From Desulfomarina profundi (lineage in GTDB: Bacteria; Desulfobacterota; Desulfobulbia; Desulfobulbales; Desulfocapsaceae): a DNA stretch of 64,000 nt. Below the pieces are notes generated by a model. The model ran no database searches, was not told the DNA's origin, and worked only from the letters and a program-made list of their open reading frames with translations. Below, piece after piece: positions 46,761-55,191 of the stretch (its first letter is position 1; the number at the start of each line of letters is the position of its first letter). The stretch is taken from contig NZ_AP024086.1 of assembly GCF_019703855.1 (NCBI RefSeq), forward strand, positions 2,252,501 through 2,316,500, written 5' to 3'. The position numbers and the translations under genes were made by a program.

Positions 46761-49292
46761 ATGAAAAAAATCAGCCGCCGCAATATCTTGAAACTGGCTG
46801 CCGCCAGCGGTGTTTTACTGACCGCCGGCAAAGGAATACCAGGCAATGCCCTGGCCGGATCAATAGAGCTCTCCCAGGGAGGCAGAGATTTCAACCCTGA
46901 TACCGGTAAAGAGCGCAAAGCAGTGCCAACTGTCTGCTTTAACTGTGTTACCCGGGATCCCAAAATTGCCTTTGTTGAAGATGGAAGGGTTGTCAAGATC
47001 GAAGGACAGCCCAATTCCATTCGCAGTATGGGCAAAATCTGTTCCAAGGGACAGGCCGGAATCAATCAGGTTTACTTCCCTGACCGTATTCTCTACCCTT
47101 TGAAAAGAGTAGGAAAACGTGGCGATGGCAAATATAAACGAATATCCTGGGATGAGGCCCTCACGGACCTCGCAGCCCGAATGAAAAAACTGCGTGATGA
47201 TGGCCATCCCGAAAAATTCATGTACCATTACGGGCGGGCCAAGGGAAGCTCTTCCAAACTGCCCAAGACAGTCTTCATGGGTACCTATGGCTCAAAAACC
47301 ATTGGGAACCATACGACAATCTGTGAAGGTGGGAAGTTTGTTGCCCAGGAACTCACCTGGGGCAAGCACTATGATAACTGGGATTTTGACAATACCGAAT
47401 ATGTTCTCAATTTTGGCTGCAGCCTCTTTGAAGCCCACACAAACCACATTCCCCTGGCACAACGGATGATCAAGGGCATTGTTGAACGTAAAGTCCCCTT
47501 TATTACTTTTGATGTCCGCCTTTCCAACACTGCTGCCAAATCGACTAAATGGGAGCCGGTTCGTCCGGGAACGGATCTGGCAGTACTGCTTGCCATTAAC
47601 AACATAATCATGAAGGAAGATCTGTACGACAGGGAGGCCTTCACTTTTATTCGAGCTACCGAGGATGTCAACGCCTCTGTAGATGAAAAGATTGCTGCAC
47701 TCAAAAAACATCTTGCCTCCTACACTCCCGAGTGGGCCGAGAAAAAAAGCGGTGTGGCAGCAACAGACATTATCAAGTATGCCAGGGAATTTGCCAAGGC
47801 AAAAGCCGCTACAGTCATCAGTTATCGCGGCCTTGTTGCGCATATGAATGGCACTGAGGGTGAACGGGCAGCACAGATGCTGGCCATGATAACCGGTAAT
47901 GTCAACAGCCCCGGAGGACGGTGTCTGGCAGTTGCTCCACACTGGAAATACCCCAAAGGACCTAAAATCAAACCGAAGGCCAGGAAATTAAAAATCACCA
48001 ATGGCTGGAACATCGCGTATCCCAACCATGGTGCCAGCCACCAGATCCTGAAGATGATCAAGGACGGCTCTCACGGCAGGCCCGATATTTATTTCTGGTA
48101 TTGTTACAATCCGGTCTATGTCAACGGCGAATGCCAGGAGAACAAGGATATTCTCTCCGACGAGAAACTGATACCTTTTACTGTCACCTCCAATATTGTT
48201 TATGATGAATCCAGCAAACTTGCAGATCTCATTCTTCCGGACACAAGCTATCTTGAACGCTGGGACTGGGATGGAAACGCTTCTCCAACTCAGGTAGCCG
48301 AATTTGAACTGCGCCAGCCTGTTGTTGCACCACTGGGTGAATGTCGCAACTTCAGTGATGTACTTTGTGATCTGGCCAAACGGATGGATATGCCTCTAGG
48401 TATTGAAAACATGGAGGAGTTTGTAAAACGCTCGTGTGAAATGACTCCCGCCTTAAAAGGACTGCCCGGTGGAGCTTTTGAATATATGAAAAAACACGGG
48501 GTTTATCATGATCCAAAAGCAAAGCCTCTCTTTCATGTTCACAAAAAAGTGATCAAAGAGACCGATCTCAAGAAAGACGGTGTTATCTTTGATGAAGCAA
48601 CCGGAGTATACTGGAACTGGAAAAAATCCAAAGCCAAGACCGAAGCCGTGGCCAGAGAAAAAGGCTACTTTGAAACTCACTACAGTTACAAGGGTTATGT
48701 TGGCCAGAAAATCGGCAACAAGGTCTACAAGGGGTTTAAGCCGGACAAGGTCAATAAAAGCGGATATTTTGAACTGTATTCCGCACTGCTCAAGGCCAAG
48801 GGCTTTGAACCTCTGCCAACATGGAAAGATATTCCCGGCCATGAGGCTCTGGGTGGCAACAAGCTGGTCCTCACCACGTATAAAGTTGCCGTTCAGATCC
48901 ACTCCAGATCGTCCCACTGCAAGTGGCTCAGTGAGATGTTTCACGACAATCCGGCCTGGATCAACGGTAAAACTGCAGCCGGACTGGGCATTAAGGATGG
49001 AGACGAACTGAGCCTCAAATCAAAAAACGGAACAATCAAAATAAAGGCCTACGTCAATGAAATGATCGTTCCCGGGACTATCGCCATTTCCTACCACCTT
49101 GGTCGGGAAGAATCAGGACGCTATGGTTCCGGTCGCAAATCGCCCATGGCTTCGGATAATGATCCGGACCTGAACCTGAAATGGTGGGATACATATGGAG
49201 TACATCCCAACTGGTTGATAAGTAACAAACCAAATCCGGTCAGCGGACAGCTCTGTTACATGGATGAGGTTGTTTCAGTCAGTAAAGCCTGA
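46761..49292 (+). CDS. Molybdopterin oxidoreductase catalytic subunit (ArrA/PsrA/PhsA-like clade)
   Basis: 843 residues, Tat signal SRRNILKLAAASG, then the N-terminal cluster region with Cys59, Cys62 and Cys94. The third ligand of the usual CxxCxxxC is Asp66 (CFNCVTRD), with the normal 27-residue spacing to the last Cys. A candidate Mo ligand is Cys188 in NHTTICEGGKF. The molybdopterin domains include ILPDTSYLERWDWDGN and the C-terminal GLGIKDGDELSLKSKNG. It resembles arsenate/polysulfide/thiosulfate-type reductases; the substrate is not determinable from sequence. Co-transcribed with the cytochrome, Fe-S subunit and TorD-like chaperone. Confidence 0.88.
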   Translation: MKKISRRNILKLAAASGVLLTAGKGIPGNALAGSIELSQGGRDFNPDTGKERKAVPTVCFNCVTRDPKIAFVEDGRVVKIEGQPNSIRSMGKICSKGQAGINQVYFPDRILYPLKRVGKRGDGKYKRISWDEALTDLAARMKKLRDDGHPEKFMYHYGRAKGSSSKLPKTVFMGTYGSKTIGNHTTICEGGKFVAQELTWGKHYDNWDFDNTEYVLNFGCSLFEAHTNHIPLAQRMIKGIVERKVPFITFDVRLSNTAAKSTKWEPVRPGTDLAVLLAINNIIMKEDLYDREAFTFIRATEDVNASVDEKIAALKKHLASYTPEWAEKKSGVAATDIIKYAREFAKAKAATVISYRGLVAHMNGTEGERAAQMLAMITGNVNSPGGRCLAVAPHWKYPKGPKIKPKARKLKITNGWNIAYPNHGASHQILKMIKDGSHGRPDIYFWYCYNPVYVNGECQENKDILSDEKLIPFTVTSNIVYDESSKLADLILPDTSYLERWDWDGNASPTQVAEFELRQPVVAPLGECRNFSDVLCDLAKRMDMPLGIENMEEFVKRSCEMTPALKGLPGGAFEYMKKHGVYHDPKAKPLFHVHKKVIKETDLKKDGVIFDEATGVYWNWKKSKAKTEAVAREKGYFETHYSYKGYVGQKIGNKVYKGFKPDKVNKSGYFELYSALLKAKGFEPLPTWKDIPGHEALGGNKLVLTTYKVAVQIHSRSSHCKWLSEMFHDNPAWINGKTAAGLGIKDGDELSLKSKNGTIKIKAYVNEMIVPGTIAISYHLGREESGRYGSGRKSPMASDNDPDLNLKWWDTYGVHPNWLISNKPNPVSGQLCYMDEVVSVSKA

Positions 49293-49402
49293 CAACACAG
49301 TACACTGTAATAAGGGTGGAAGGATACATATCTCCTTCTGCCCTGTATTTTATTCATTTGCTGTCTACAGTTGATGAAAATTCTTTTTTTGAGAGGGGTA
49401 TT

Positions 49403-50038
49403 TTGGAAAAAACCGACAGTAATGTTGCCGGAATATATGGCTTGCTAGCCACTTTTTTTGCCCGGGAAATCGACCTGAAACAGTTGGAAATGTTGCGCAA
49501 CCCTGAATTTCGAGACCTCCTGGAAACACTGGGAGTCAATCTTGGTGATGATTTTTTTAAAAGAGACGCAACACTCCTGCTTGAAGATCTGGCGGTTGAA
49601 TTTGCTACCCTGTTTATTGGACCGGGGAACTTTATCTCACCCCATGAATCGGTCCATCGCCCCCGGGATGATGGTGATTACGGCAAACTCTGGGGCGCTG
49701 ATACAGTGGCTGTAAAAAAATTCATTGAGGCTACAGGGCTTGCTTACCGCCCTGAATTTGGCGGAATGCCGGATCATATCGCCGCAGAATTTGAATTCGT
49801 CCAGAAAATTGAAGAGCGGATGGAAACAGCCCGTTCAGATGGTGACCAGGATCTTGCAGAGAACCTGAAATCGATCAAGAACAGGTTTCTCACTGAGCAC
49901 CTACTGGCTTGGGGACCTGGGCTGATGGACAAGATCATGACAAACGCCACACTCCCGTTTTACAGGGAAATTGCAGCACTGGCCAAAAACTTTCTACAGC
50001 AGGAAGGAGAACTCATCCAACAACAGGCTGTCAAATGA
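49403..50038 (+). CDS. TorD/DmsD-family molybdoenzyme maturation chaperone
   Basis: About 211 residues, all-helical, with the family landmarks YGLLATFFARE, EFATLFIGPG, SPHESVHRP and the GGMPDHIAAEFEFV helix. Such chaperones bind the Tat signal and apo-catalytic subunit until cofactor insertion, so its client is the 843-residue enzyme just upstream. The proposed start is TTG 49403, with GAGAGGGG six bases upstream. A GTG at 49316 in the same frame would add 29 residues that do not fit the family. Confidence 0.85.
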   Translation: MEKTDSNVAGIYGLLATFFAREIDLKQLEMLRNPEFRDLLETLGVNLGDDFFKRDATLLLEDLAVEFATLFIGPGNFISPHESVHRPRDDGDYGKLWGADTVAVKKFIEATGLAYRPEFGGMPDHIAAEFEFVQKIEERMETARSDGDQDLAENLKSIKNRFLTEHLLAWGPGLMDKIMTNATLPFYREIAALAKNFLQQEGELIQQQAVK

Positions 50039-50634
50039 AATATATCTGCAACCCCCTTCTGATAATCATTATAGTAATACTCAGCTGTACTGCTTCTCCG
50101 GCACTGGTATCAAAAAAGAAAAACCAAGTTCCGGGTACCTGTATGGGGATACCATGGAACAGCCCGTTTCCTGTTATTGAACACTCTTTTCCCGGAATTG
50201 AATTTATTGAAGAAGATAATTTTCACGTGACTCTTTTCCGGGTAACAGTCCCGGAAAAAGAGGTGCAACGGATTGAATTTAAACTCTTTGAAAACAAACT
50301 GATATCTGTCATCCTTTATTACACTGGCGCTATAAATAACCTGATCAATGAGAAATATCTCCAGAGCCTGGTCACTGATCTTGGAACACTCCAGGAAAAA
50401 AGAAAAACCACGGCCAACAGCCTGGCCGGCCAGGTTGAGGTTGAGATTTATGAGTACAAAGATATTCTTGTGCTGTTTCGCTACTACCCGCCAGGTCAGA
50501 AACAGGGGTTTGCCAACAAGCAGAACTCTATTGTTATTATTTTCAAACCCACCTTCAACAAAATGGTCTACTATCGAAAACATTCTGCGGGAGACATGGA
50601 GGAAATAATCGATTATGACTATATCGATTTCTGA
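50035..50634 (+). CDS. Secreted protein of unknown function
   Basis: 199 residues with a hydrophobic signal (PLLIIIIVILSCTASPA) that could be lipoprotein-like at SC, though the lipobox is weak. The mature part reads GTCMGIPWNSPF, then alternating beta-strands with HVTLFRVTVP and LISVILYYTGA, and ends in an acidic DYDYIDF. I recognise no family. Its ATG overlaps the torD stop by four bases, so it is made with the molybdoenzyme operon and likely acts in the periplasm with it. Confidence 0.65.
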   Translation: MKYICNPLLIIIIVILSCTASPALVSKKKNQVPGTCMGIPWNSPFPVIEHSFPGIEFIEEDNFHVTLFRVTVPEKEVQRIEFKLFENKLISVILYYTGAINNLINEKYLQSLVTDLGTLQEKRKTTANSLAGQVEVEIYEYKDILVLFRYYPPGQKQGFANKQNSIVIIFKPTFNKMVYYRKHSAGDMEEIIDYDYIDF

Positions 50635-50646
50635 TAGTAACTTCCA

Positions 50647-50664
50647 AGCAGCGGGTCCGCTGCT
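50647..50664. terminator. Short GC-rich hairpin between convergent genes
   Basis: AGCAGCGG-gt-CCGCTGCT lies between the convergent module-2 operon and zraR-like gene. It is a compact palindrome without a T tract, so termination is only plausible. Confidence 0.4.
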
Positions 50665-50708
50665 CAACAAGGCAACATACAGGGAACTGCAACCTGGCAA
50701 GGATATTT

Positions 50709-52070
50709 TTACAAAATGGCGTATTTCCTGATTTTATTGTTCAGGGTCGTACGCGTAATATTGAGCAGTTTTGCCGCTTCACTTTTATTGCCATCGGTTT
50801 TCTGTAATGTCTGAATTATAGCTTCTTTTTCAATTTCGCCAAGTGGCAGGCCGGCCATTTCGGCCAACGGGCGGCTGGCTTTTGTATTGTCTTCCATATC
50901 CTGGAGCAGGGCAGGAGGTAATTCTCTTTCGGAAATATAGTTCCCGTTACAGAGTACGACAGCTCTTTCAATGGCATTTTCCAGTTCCCGCACATTACCC
51001 GGCCATCCGTATCCTGTCAGGCAATTCATCGCTGTCGGTGTGAAGTTGCGTATGGACTTTCGATTGCCGGCGGCGTGTCTGTCGAGAAAAAATCTGGCAA
51101 GTATCGGAATATCTTCTCTGCGCTCCTGTAATGAAGGAACACTTAAAGAAACAACATTAAGCCGGTAGTAAAGGTCTTCACGAAATGAACCGTCTTTAAC
51201 ACTGTTGAGCAGGTCTTTATTTGTCGCTGCAATAATCCGCACATCGACATGGAGCACTTTATCACTCCCAACCCGCTGGATTTCCCGCTCCTGGATAGCC
51301 CGAAGGAGTTTTGCCTGCATGGTGAGCGGGACTTCTCCTATCTCATCAAGAAATATGCTCCCCTTATTGGCCTGCATAAACCTGCCATCTCTTTTTCTCT
51401 CGGCACCCGTAAACGATCCCTTCTCATGGCCAAACAGTTCAGACTCAAGAAGTCCTTCACTGAGTGCTGCACAATTGACAGTAACCAGCTGTTCATCCTT
51501 TCTCATGCTGCATGAATGAAGAGCCCTGGCAATCAATTCCTTTCCTGTACCACTTTCTCCGAGAATCAGCACCGTAGCTTCGGATGGCGCAATGGTTTGA
51601 ATCATTTTTTTTAAATCAACCATGGCAGGACTTGAACCAATCATATTTGAGAGGCAATTTTCCGAAGCAAGCCTTTCCTTGAGTGATAAATTCTCCCTGC
51701 TGAGTGCCATATGCTCAAGTGATCTTTCAAGTGTTATCTTCAGATCATCAAAGTTGAGTGGTTTTGTCAGGTAATCGTAGGCACCAAATTTCATGGCTTC
51801 AACCGCAGTTTCAACAGAGGAATAGGCAGTCATGATGATGATTGGAATTGCCGGATTAATTTTTTTTATTTCCTGTAAAGCCTCAATACCATCAACATGT
51901 GCCATTTTCACATCCATGAGAATACCGTCAAACACCGTGTCCTGTGCAACGGAAATGGCTGTGGAACCATCATCAGCCTCATTTGTCTTGTACCCCCATC
52001 CTTTGAGAACAGTTTTCAACATGGAAAGATGAGCAGTATCATCGTCGACTATCAGTATCTTGCCTTTCAT
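50709..52070 (-). CDS. ZraR-like sigma-54-dependent response regulator
   Basis: 453 residues from ATG 52070: receiver with GILMDVKMAHVDG, AAA+ domain (GESGTGKE, GSFTGA loop, IFLDEIGE) and a Fis helix-turn-helix (SEAAKLLNITRTTLNNK). The contact loop is GSFTGA rather than GAFTGA, a tolerated variant. GTG 52079 is an alternative start; ATG has GGAG eight bases upstream. It pairs with the overlapping kinase and probably activates the divergent zraP-like gene, which has a -24/-12 promoter and an upstream inverted repeat. Confidence 0.92.
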   Translation of the reverse strand: MKGKILIVDDDTAHLSMLKTVLKGWGYKTNEADDGSTAISVAQDTVFDGILMDVKMAHVDGIEALQEIKKINPAIPIIIMTAYSSVETAVEAMKFGAYDYLTKPLNFDDLKITLERSLEHMALSRENLSLKERLASENCLSNMIGSSPAMVDLKKMIQTIAPSEATVLILGESGTGKELIARALHSCSMRKDEQLVTVNCAALSEGLLESELFGHEKGSFTGAERKRDGRFMQANKGSIFLDEIGEVPLTMQAKLLRAIQEREIQRVGSDKVLHVDVRIIAATNKDLLNSVKDGSFREDLYYRLNVVSLSVPSLQERREDIPILARFFLDRHAAGNRKSIRNFTPTAMNCLTGYGWPGNVRELENAIERAVVLCNGNYISERELPPALLQDMEDNTKASRPLAEMAGLPLGEIEKEAIIQTLQKTDGNKSEAAKLLNITRTTLNNKIRKYAIL

Positions 52071-52075
52071 CTGTT

Positions 52076-53875
52076 TCACTCCACTCTGGCTGGCAGGGAA
52101 ATAATAACGGAGGTCCCTTTTCCTTCCCTGGAATCAACTCGTATTGTACCATGGTGTGCTTCTACGATTTTCTGAGCAATGGACAGTCCCAGCCCGGTAC
52201 CTTTTGTTTTTGTAGTGAAATACGGATCAAACATCTTCCGGGCAATCTCTTTTTTCAAACCGGGACCGGTGTCAGATACTGAGATGGTGATATGATTCTG
52301 ATCTGCAGAAACATTGAGATTGAGAATACCACCATCCACCATTGCCTGAATACTGTTCACGTAAATATTGACCATAACCTGGGTAAATCTGTCAGGGTCA
52401 AGAAATGCAAAGGTAACCTCGTCATTAATTTCCAGATCAACCTGAACATTTGAACTTTGCGCCTCGTGCTGAATCAGTCGCAGGGTGGATTCCAGAAGAG
52501 GACGCAGGGCTGTTTTCCTGAGTTTTACATCAGAAGGTTTGGATAATTCCAACAGTTCCGTAATAACACGATTCAGCCGGTCTGTTTCAGATATAAGTAC
52601 ATCGGCAGCTCTGCTGTTTTCACTGTCTTTCTCAAAAAGACTTTTAAAATAGGTCGCATAACCTTTGATGGAACTGAGTGGGTTTCTCACCTCGTGAGCA
52701 ACCCCCGCCGCCAGGTTGCCAATGGCTGCAAGCTTATCCTTCCGCTGCACCTCCATCTGCAGTTTTTTCAGTTGTGTCAGGTCCTTGACAATAAGCATGA
52801 GCCCAACGAATGTGCCGTCGTCGGACAGGACGTTTGTAGCTATAACCGATGCGGGAAAAGTACGATCATCAACATGTTTTATCTCCACCTCATCCTCGAT
52901 AAGAGCACCACTGGTTCTGGAAGAGTTGCACAAAGAGACTATGGTGGATGGTAAAACCGTGTTCAGGGACACTCCCCTGCTGCTGATTGTCTGAATATTC
53001 AACATATCAGCGGCTACCTGGTTTATATATCTGATTTTCAGCTGATTGTCCGTTGCTATAATGCCTTCGGGAAGTGTCGCTATCATTTCATAGGCAAAAG
53101 CACGCATGTCGCCGAGTAATTTTTTTGATTTTGTTGAATTCCTGGCCCAGAAAAGAGACACTACTCCCGCCATTCCCAGCAGGATCAGGGTAAAGGATAA
53201 AATAAGTGTGAATTTGATATCTTCCCTGATTGCCTCCTGAAAGGGTGTTGCATCCATCCCAATAAATATTGCGGGACGATTTTCCGGGTTAAATATTTTT
53301 TCCGCAGGCAGCCCCATCATCCAGCTTGATTCACAGCTGCTTCCCATACGTCCCATATCGCGGGGACCGTTCATTGTGCCATGTTCCATCGGGTTCTGTT
53401 GCCTGAAAGCCGGTAGAAAAAGCTTATACACTTCAAACGTCTGATGTCTGCCGGAATCACCAATCAATCGCCATTGAACATCCGTTGTCGGAGTAAGCTC
53501 TGCTGAGCGACCGGATGCCATAAGGTGATTCCCGATTTTGCCGGAAATGTTATGGGCCAGAATAATACCGGAAGAATCGACAATAGCAATATAGAGTATG
53601 TCCTGTTGGGATGCTGTCTCTTTTATCAGGGTATCAAGCCGGGGTAAGGTTCCGAATCTCCCCATCATACCGGTTCTGGCACCGGCCTCAAACGTTCTGA
53701 TCAATGAAGCTCCTTTTTCATTGAGAATTTTGATCATATATTTTTTTTCACGATTGTAATTCATGACAGCAAGAGTAAAGACAACCGTGACAAGAATAGC
53801 ACTCATTCCAATAGTTAACCAACTGGAATAATTGCCAAAATATCTATCAAATCTTTGAAATACAGCCGTCTTCAT
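52076..53875 (-). CDS. ZraS-like PAS-containing sensor histidine kinase
   Basis: 599 residues from ATG 53875. Two transmembrane helices (about 21-41 and 221-241) enclose a periplasmic domain of about 180 residues with Met-rich EHGTMNGPRDMGRMGSSCES, plausible for metal sensing. A PAS domain (EGIIATDNQLKIRYIN), HisKA (GVAHEVRNPLSSIKG) and HATPase (DTGPGL, GTGLGLSI) follow. Its stop is six bases before the regulator's ATG. Resembles ZraS/HydH, which sense Zn/Pb and envelope stress. TTG 53887 is an alternative start. Confidence 0.9.
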   Translation of the reverse strand: MKTAVFQRFDRYFGNYSSWLTIGMSAILVTVVFTLAVMNYNREKKYMIKILNEKGASLIRTFEAGARTGMMGRFGTLPRLDTLIKETASQQDILYIAIVDSSGIILAHNISGKIGNHLMASGRSAELTPTTDVQWRLIGDSGRHQTFEVYKLFLPAFRQQNPMEHGTMNGPRDMGRMGSSCESSWMMGLPAEKIFNPENRPAIFIGMDATPFQEAIREDIKFTLILSFTLILLGMAGVVSLFWARNSTKSKKLLGDMRAFAYEMIATLPEGIIATDNQLKIRYINQVAADMLNIQTISSRGVSLNTVLPSTIVSLCNSSRTSGALIEDEVEIKHVDDRTFPASVIATNVLSDDGTFVGLMLIVKDLTQLKKLQMEVQRKDKLAAIGNLAAGVAHEVRNPLSSIKGYATYFKSLFEKDSENSRAADVLISETDRLNRVITELLELSKPSDVKLRKTALRPLLESTLRLIQHEAQSSNVQVDLEINDEVTFAFLDPDRFTQVMVNIYVNSIQAMVDGGILNLNVSADQNHITISVSDTGPGLKKEIARKMFDPYFTTKTKGTGLGLSIAQKIVEAHHGTIRVDSREGKGTSVIISLPARVE

Positions 53876-53897
53876 GGTAGAGACCAAAGGGCATTGT

Positions 53898-53943
53898 GTT
53901 TAAAAATTAATCACTGACACTAACTGATGTTTAATTTTTAAAC
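53898..53943. promoter_or_regulatory. Inverted repeat, candidate enhancer for the ZraR-like regulator
   Basis: GTTTAAAAATTAA (53898-53910) and TTAATTTTTAAAC (53931-53943) form a perfect 13-bp inverted repeat with a 20-base centre. It lies between the divergent kinase and zraP-like genes, about 100-140 bases upstream of the sigma-54 promoter, the usual place for an activator's binding site. Confidence 0.55.
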
Positions 53944-54036
53944 ATAACATGAACTCCAGGCAAGCAAATTATTCCCACGAACGGGGACATGAATTCTAAC
54001 TATATGTAATAACATAGAATATAAAAAATAATTTTT

Positions 54037-54054
54037 TTGGCATGACAGGTGCAA
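54037..54054 (+). promoter_or_regulatory. Sigma-54 (-24/-12) promoter of the zraP-like gene
   Basis: TTGGCATGACAGGTGCAA has GG (54039-54040) and GC (54051-54052) exactly 10 bases apart, and lies 64 bases before the zraP-like ATG. It fits control by the divergently encoded sigma-54 activator. Confidence 0.75.
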
Positions 54055-54117
54055 TGTAAGAAGCAAATAAACAATCACGGCAATCACGCCAGGATAAACA
54101 AAAAAAGGAGAAATATT

Positions 54118-54528
54118 ATGAAACGCACACTTATTGCAGCAGTAGCCACGGGCGCTCTCTTACTCGGAATCGCAGCAACAAATGCATCTGCCTGGAATTA
54201 TGGCAGCCCATGGATGGGTGTTGGTTATGGTATGACAAATGTCGGATACAACAACGGAAACAATTCGCAGTTTCAGGCAGATACCCGTGATCTCCGCTTG
54301 AAAATCGCCCAGGCCAGAGTTGAATTAAATGCCCTGGTGGCAACTCCTGGCTACGATACAGAGAAAGTCAATGCACTTGCCAGGGATATTGCTGCGAATC
54401 AACTGGCCCTCGAACAGACCGCTCAAAAATATGGTTATGGTGTTGCTTCCTACAACATGATGGGAGGACCCGGCATGATGATGGGGCCCGGTATGATGAA
54501 TGGTGGATACGGGTACGGATGCTGGTAA
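54118..54528 (+). CDS. ZraP/CpxP-like periplasmic metal-binding protein
   Basis: 136 residues with a signal peptide (ending near NASA). The central helical region (DLRLKIAQARVELNALVAT, then LARDIAANQLALEQT) is typical of ZraP/Spy/CpxP heavy-metal resistance proteins. The C-terminal tail is a Met/Gly/Tyr-rich segment (GPGMMMGPGMM) ending GYGCW. Such tails suggest copper or zinc binding. AAAAGGAG precedes ATG 54118. Gene divergent from the ZraSR-like pair; together they form a ZraPSR system. Confidence 0.82.
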   Translation: MKRTLIAAVATGALLLGIAATNASAWNYGSPWMGVGYGMTNVGYNNGNNSQFQADTRDLRLKIAQARVELNALVATPGYDTEKVNALARDIAANQLALEQTAQKYGYGVASYNMMGGPGMMMGPGMMNGGYGYGCW

Positions 54529-54541
54529 TATTTCATGACTG

Positions 54542-54567
54542 ATGCCGGAGAATACATTCTCCGGCAT
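54542..54567 (+). terminator. Hairpin after the zraP-like gene
   Basis: ATGCCGGAGAAT and its complement ATTCTCCGGCAT around two bases form a perfect 12-bp stem 13 bases after the zraP-like stop. There is no T tract, so it may attenuate or stabilise the message between zraP and the next gene. Confidence 0.45.
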
Positions 54568-54597
54568 TGCCCTTGTCAGGAAAAAAGGAGTGGGATT

Positions 54598-54864
54598 ATG
54601 TGGGGCTGCGACTGGAACGGGTTTTGGGGTGGTACGGGAGGCTGGGGGATTGGCTTCGGATTTCTGAATGTTTTTTTTGTCTTACTGATGGTATTCGTTC
54701 TGACCTATGCGTGTTACAGGCTGTTTCGTTCATCCAGACCTGTTCCCAGTGGTTTTACTGATCAGCAGGATTCTTTGCATATTCTTAAATCCAGACTTGC
54801 AAGAGGAGAAATATCTCTTGAAGAGTATCAGGAAATGCATCAGGTTCTCGCGCCCGACAGGTGA
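54598..54864 (+). CDS. Small membrane protein with SHOCT domain
   Basis: 88 residues: a Gly/Trp-rich N terminus, one transmembrane helix (FFVLLMVFVLTYACYRLF) and a C-terminal SHOCT motif (LKSRLARGEISLEEYQEM). SHOCT proteins of this size are common next to metal-stress genes, though their role is unclear. AAAAAAGGAG precedes the ATG. It lies 69 bases after the zraP-like gene and is probably in the same regulon. Confidence 0.8.
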   Translation: MWGCDWNGFWGGTGGWGIGFGFLNVFFVLLMVFVLTYACYRLFRSSRPVPSGFTDQQDSLHILKSRLARGEISLEEYQEMHQVLAPDR

Positions 54865-55031
54865 GAATGTGAAATCTGTATCCAGATAATAACTCGCTGC
54901 CCCCTTTGTTTATCTGAAAATACTGCCGCGGAAGATCCTTTTGCCGCAGTCGGGATTTTCATTCGTTCTGTGTACCCTGGAGGCATAATAAATGGCTGAG
55001 CCATTGGGCCCGGCCATACCCATTCATTCAT

Positions 55032-55058
55032 AACCCTGCTCACGCAGGGTTATTTTCT
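55032..55058 (+). terminator. Rho-independent terminator
   Basis: AACCCTGC-TCAC-GCAGGGTT, an 8-bp stem, followed by ATTTTCTT. It ends the zraP-like/SHOCT transcription unit. Confidence 0.75.
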
Positions 55059-55109
55059 TCACTGCATTGATCCTGCAGAAAATGAAGCAGTCTGTTTTAT
55101 ATTTTTTAT

Positions 55110-55137
55110 ATGACAATGTGACATATACAGATGTCAT
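55110..55137. promoter_or_regulatory. Possible regulator-binding inverted repeat upstream of the TPR lipoprotein
   Basis: ATGACA and TGTCAT flank a 16-base centre containing TGTGACATA. The half-site resembles Crp/HcpR-type TGTGAC. It lies about 55-80 bases before the lipoprotein start. The symmetry is short and the call weak. Confidence 0.3.
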
Positions 55138-55191
55138 ACGTAAAAGGAACTAGAAAGATACTCATCAACATTATTATTCACAGGAGGAATA

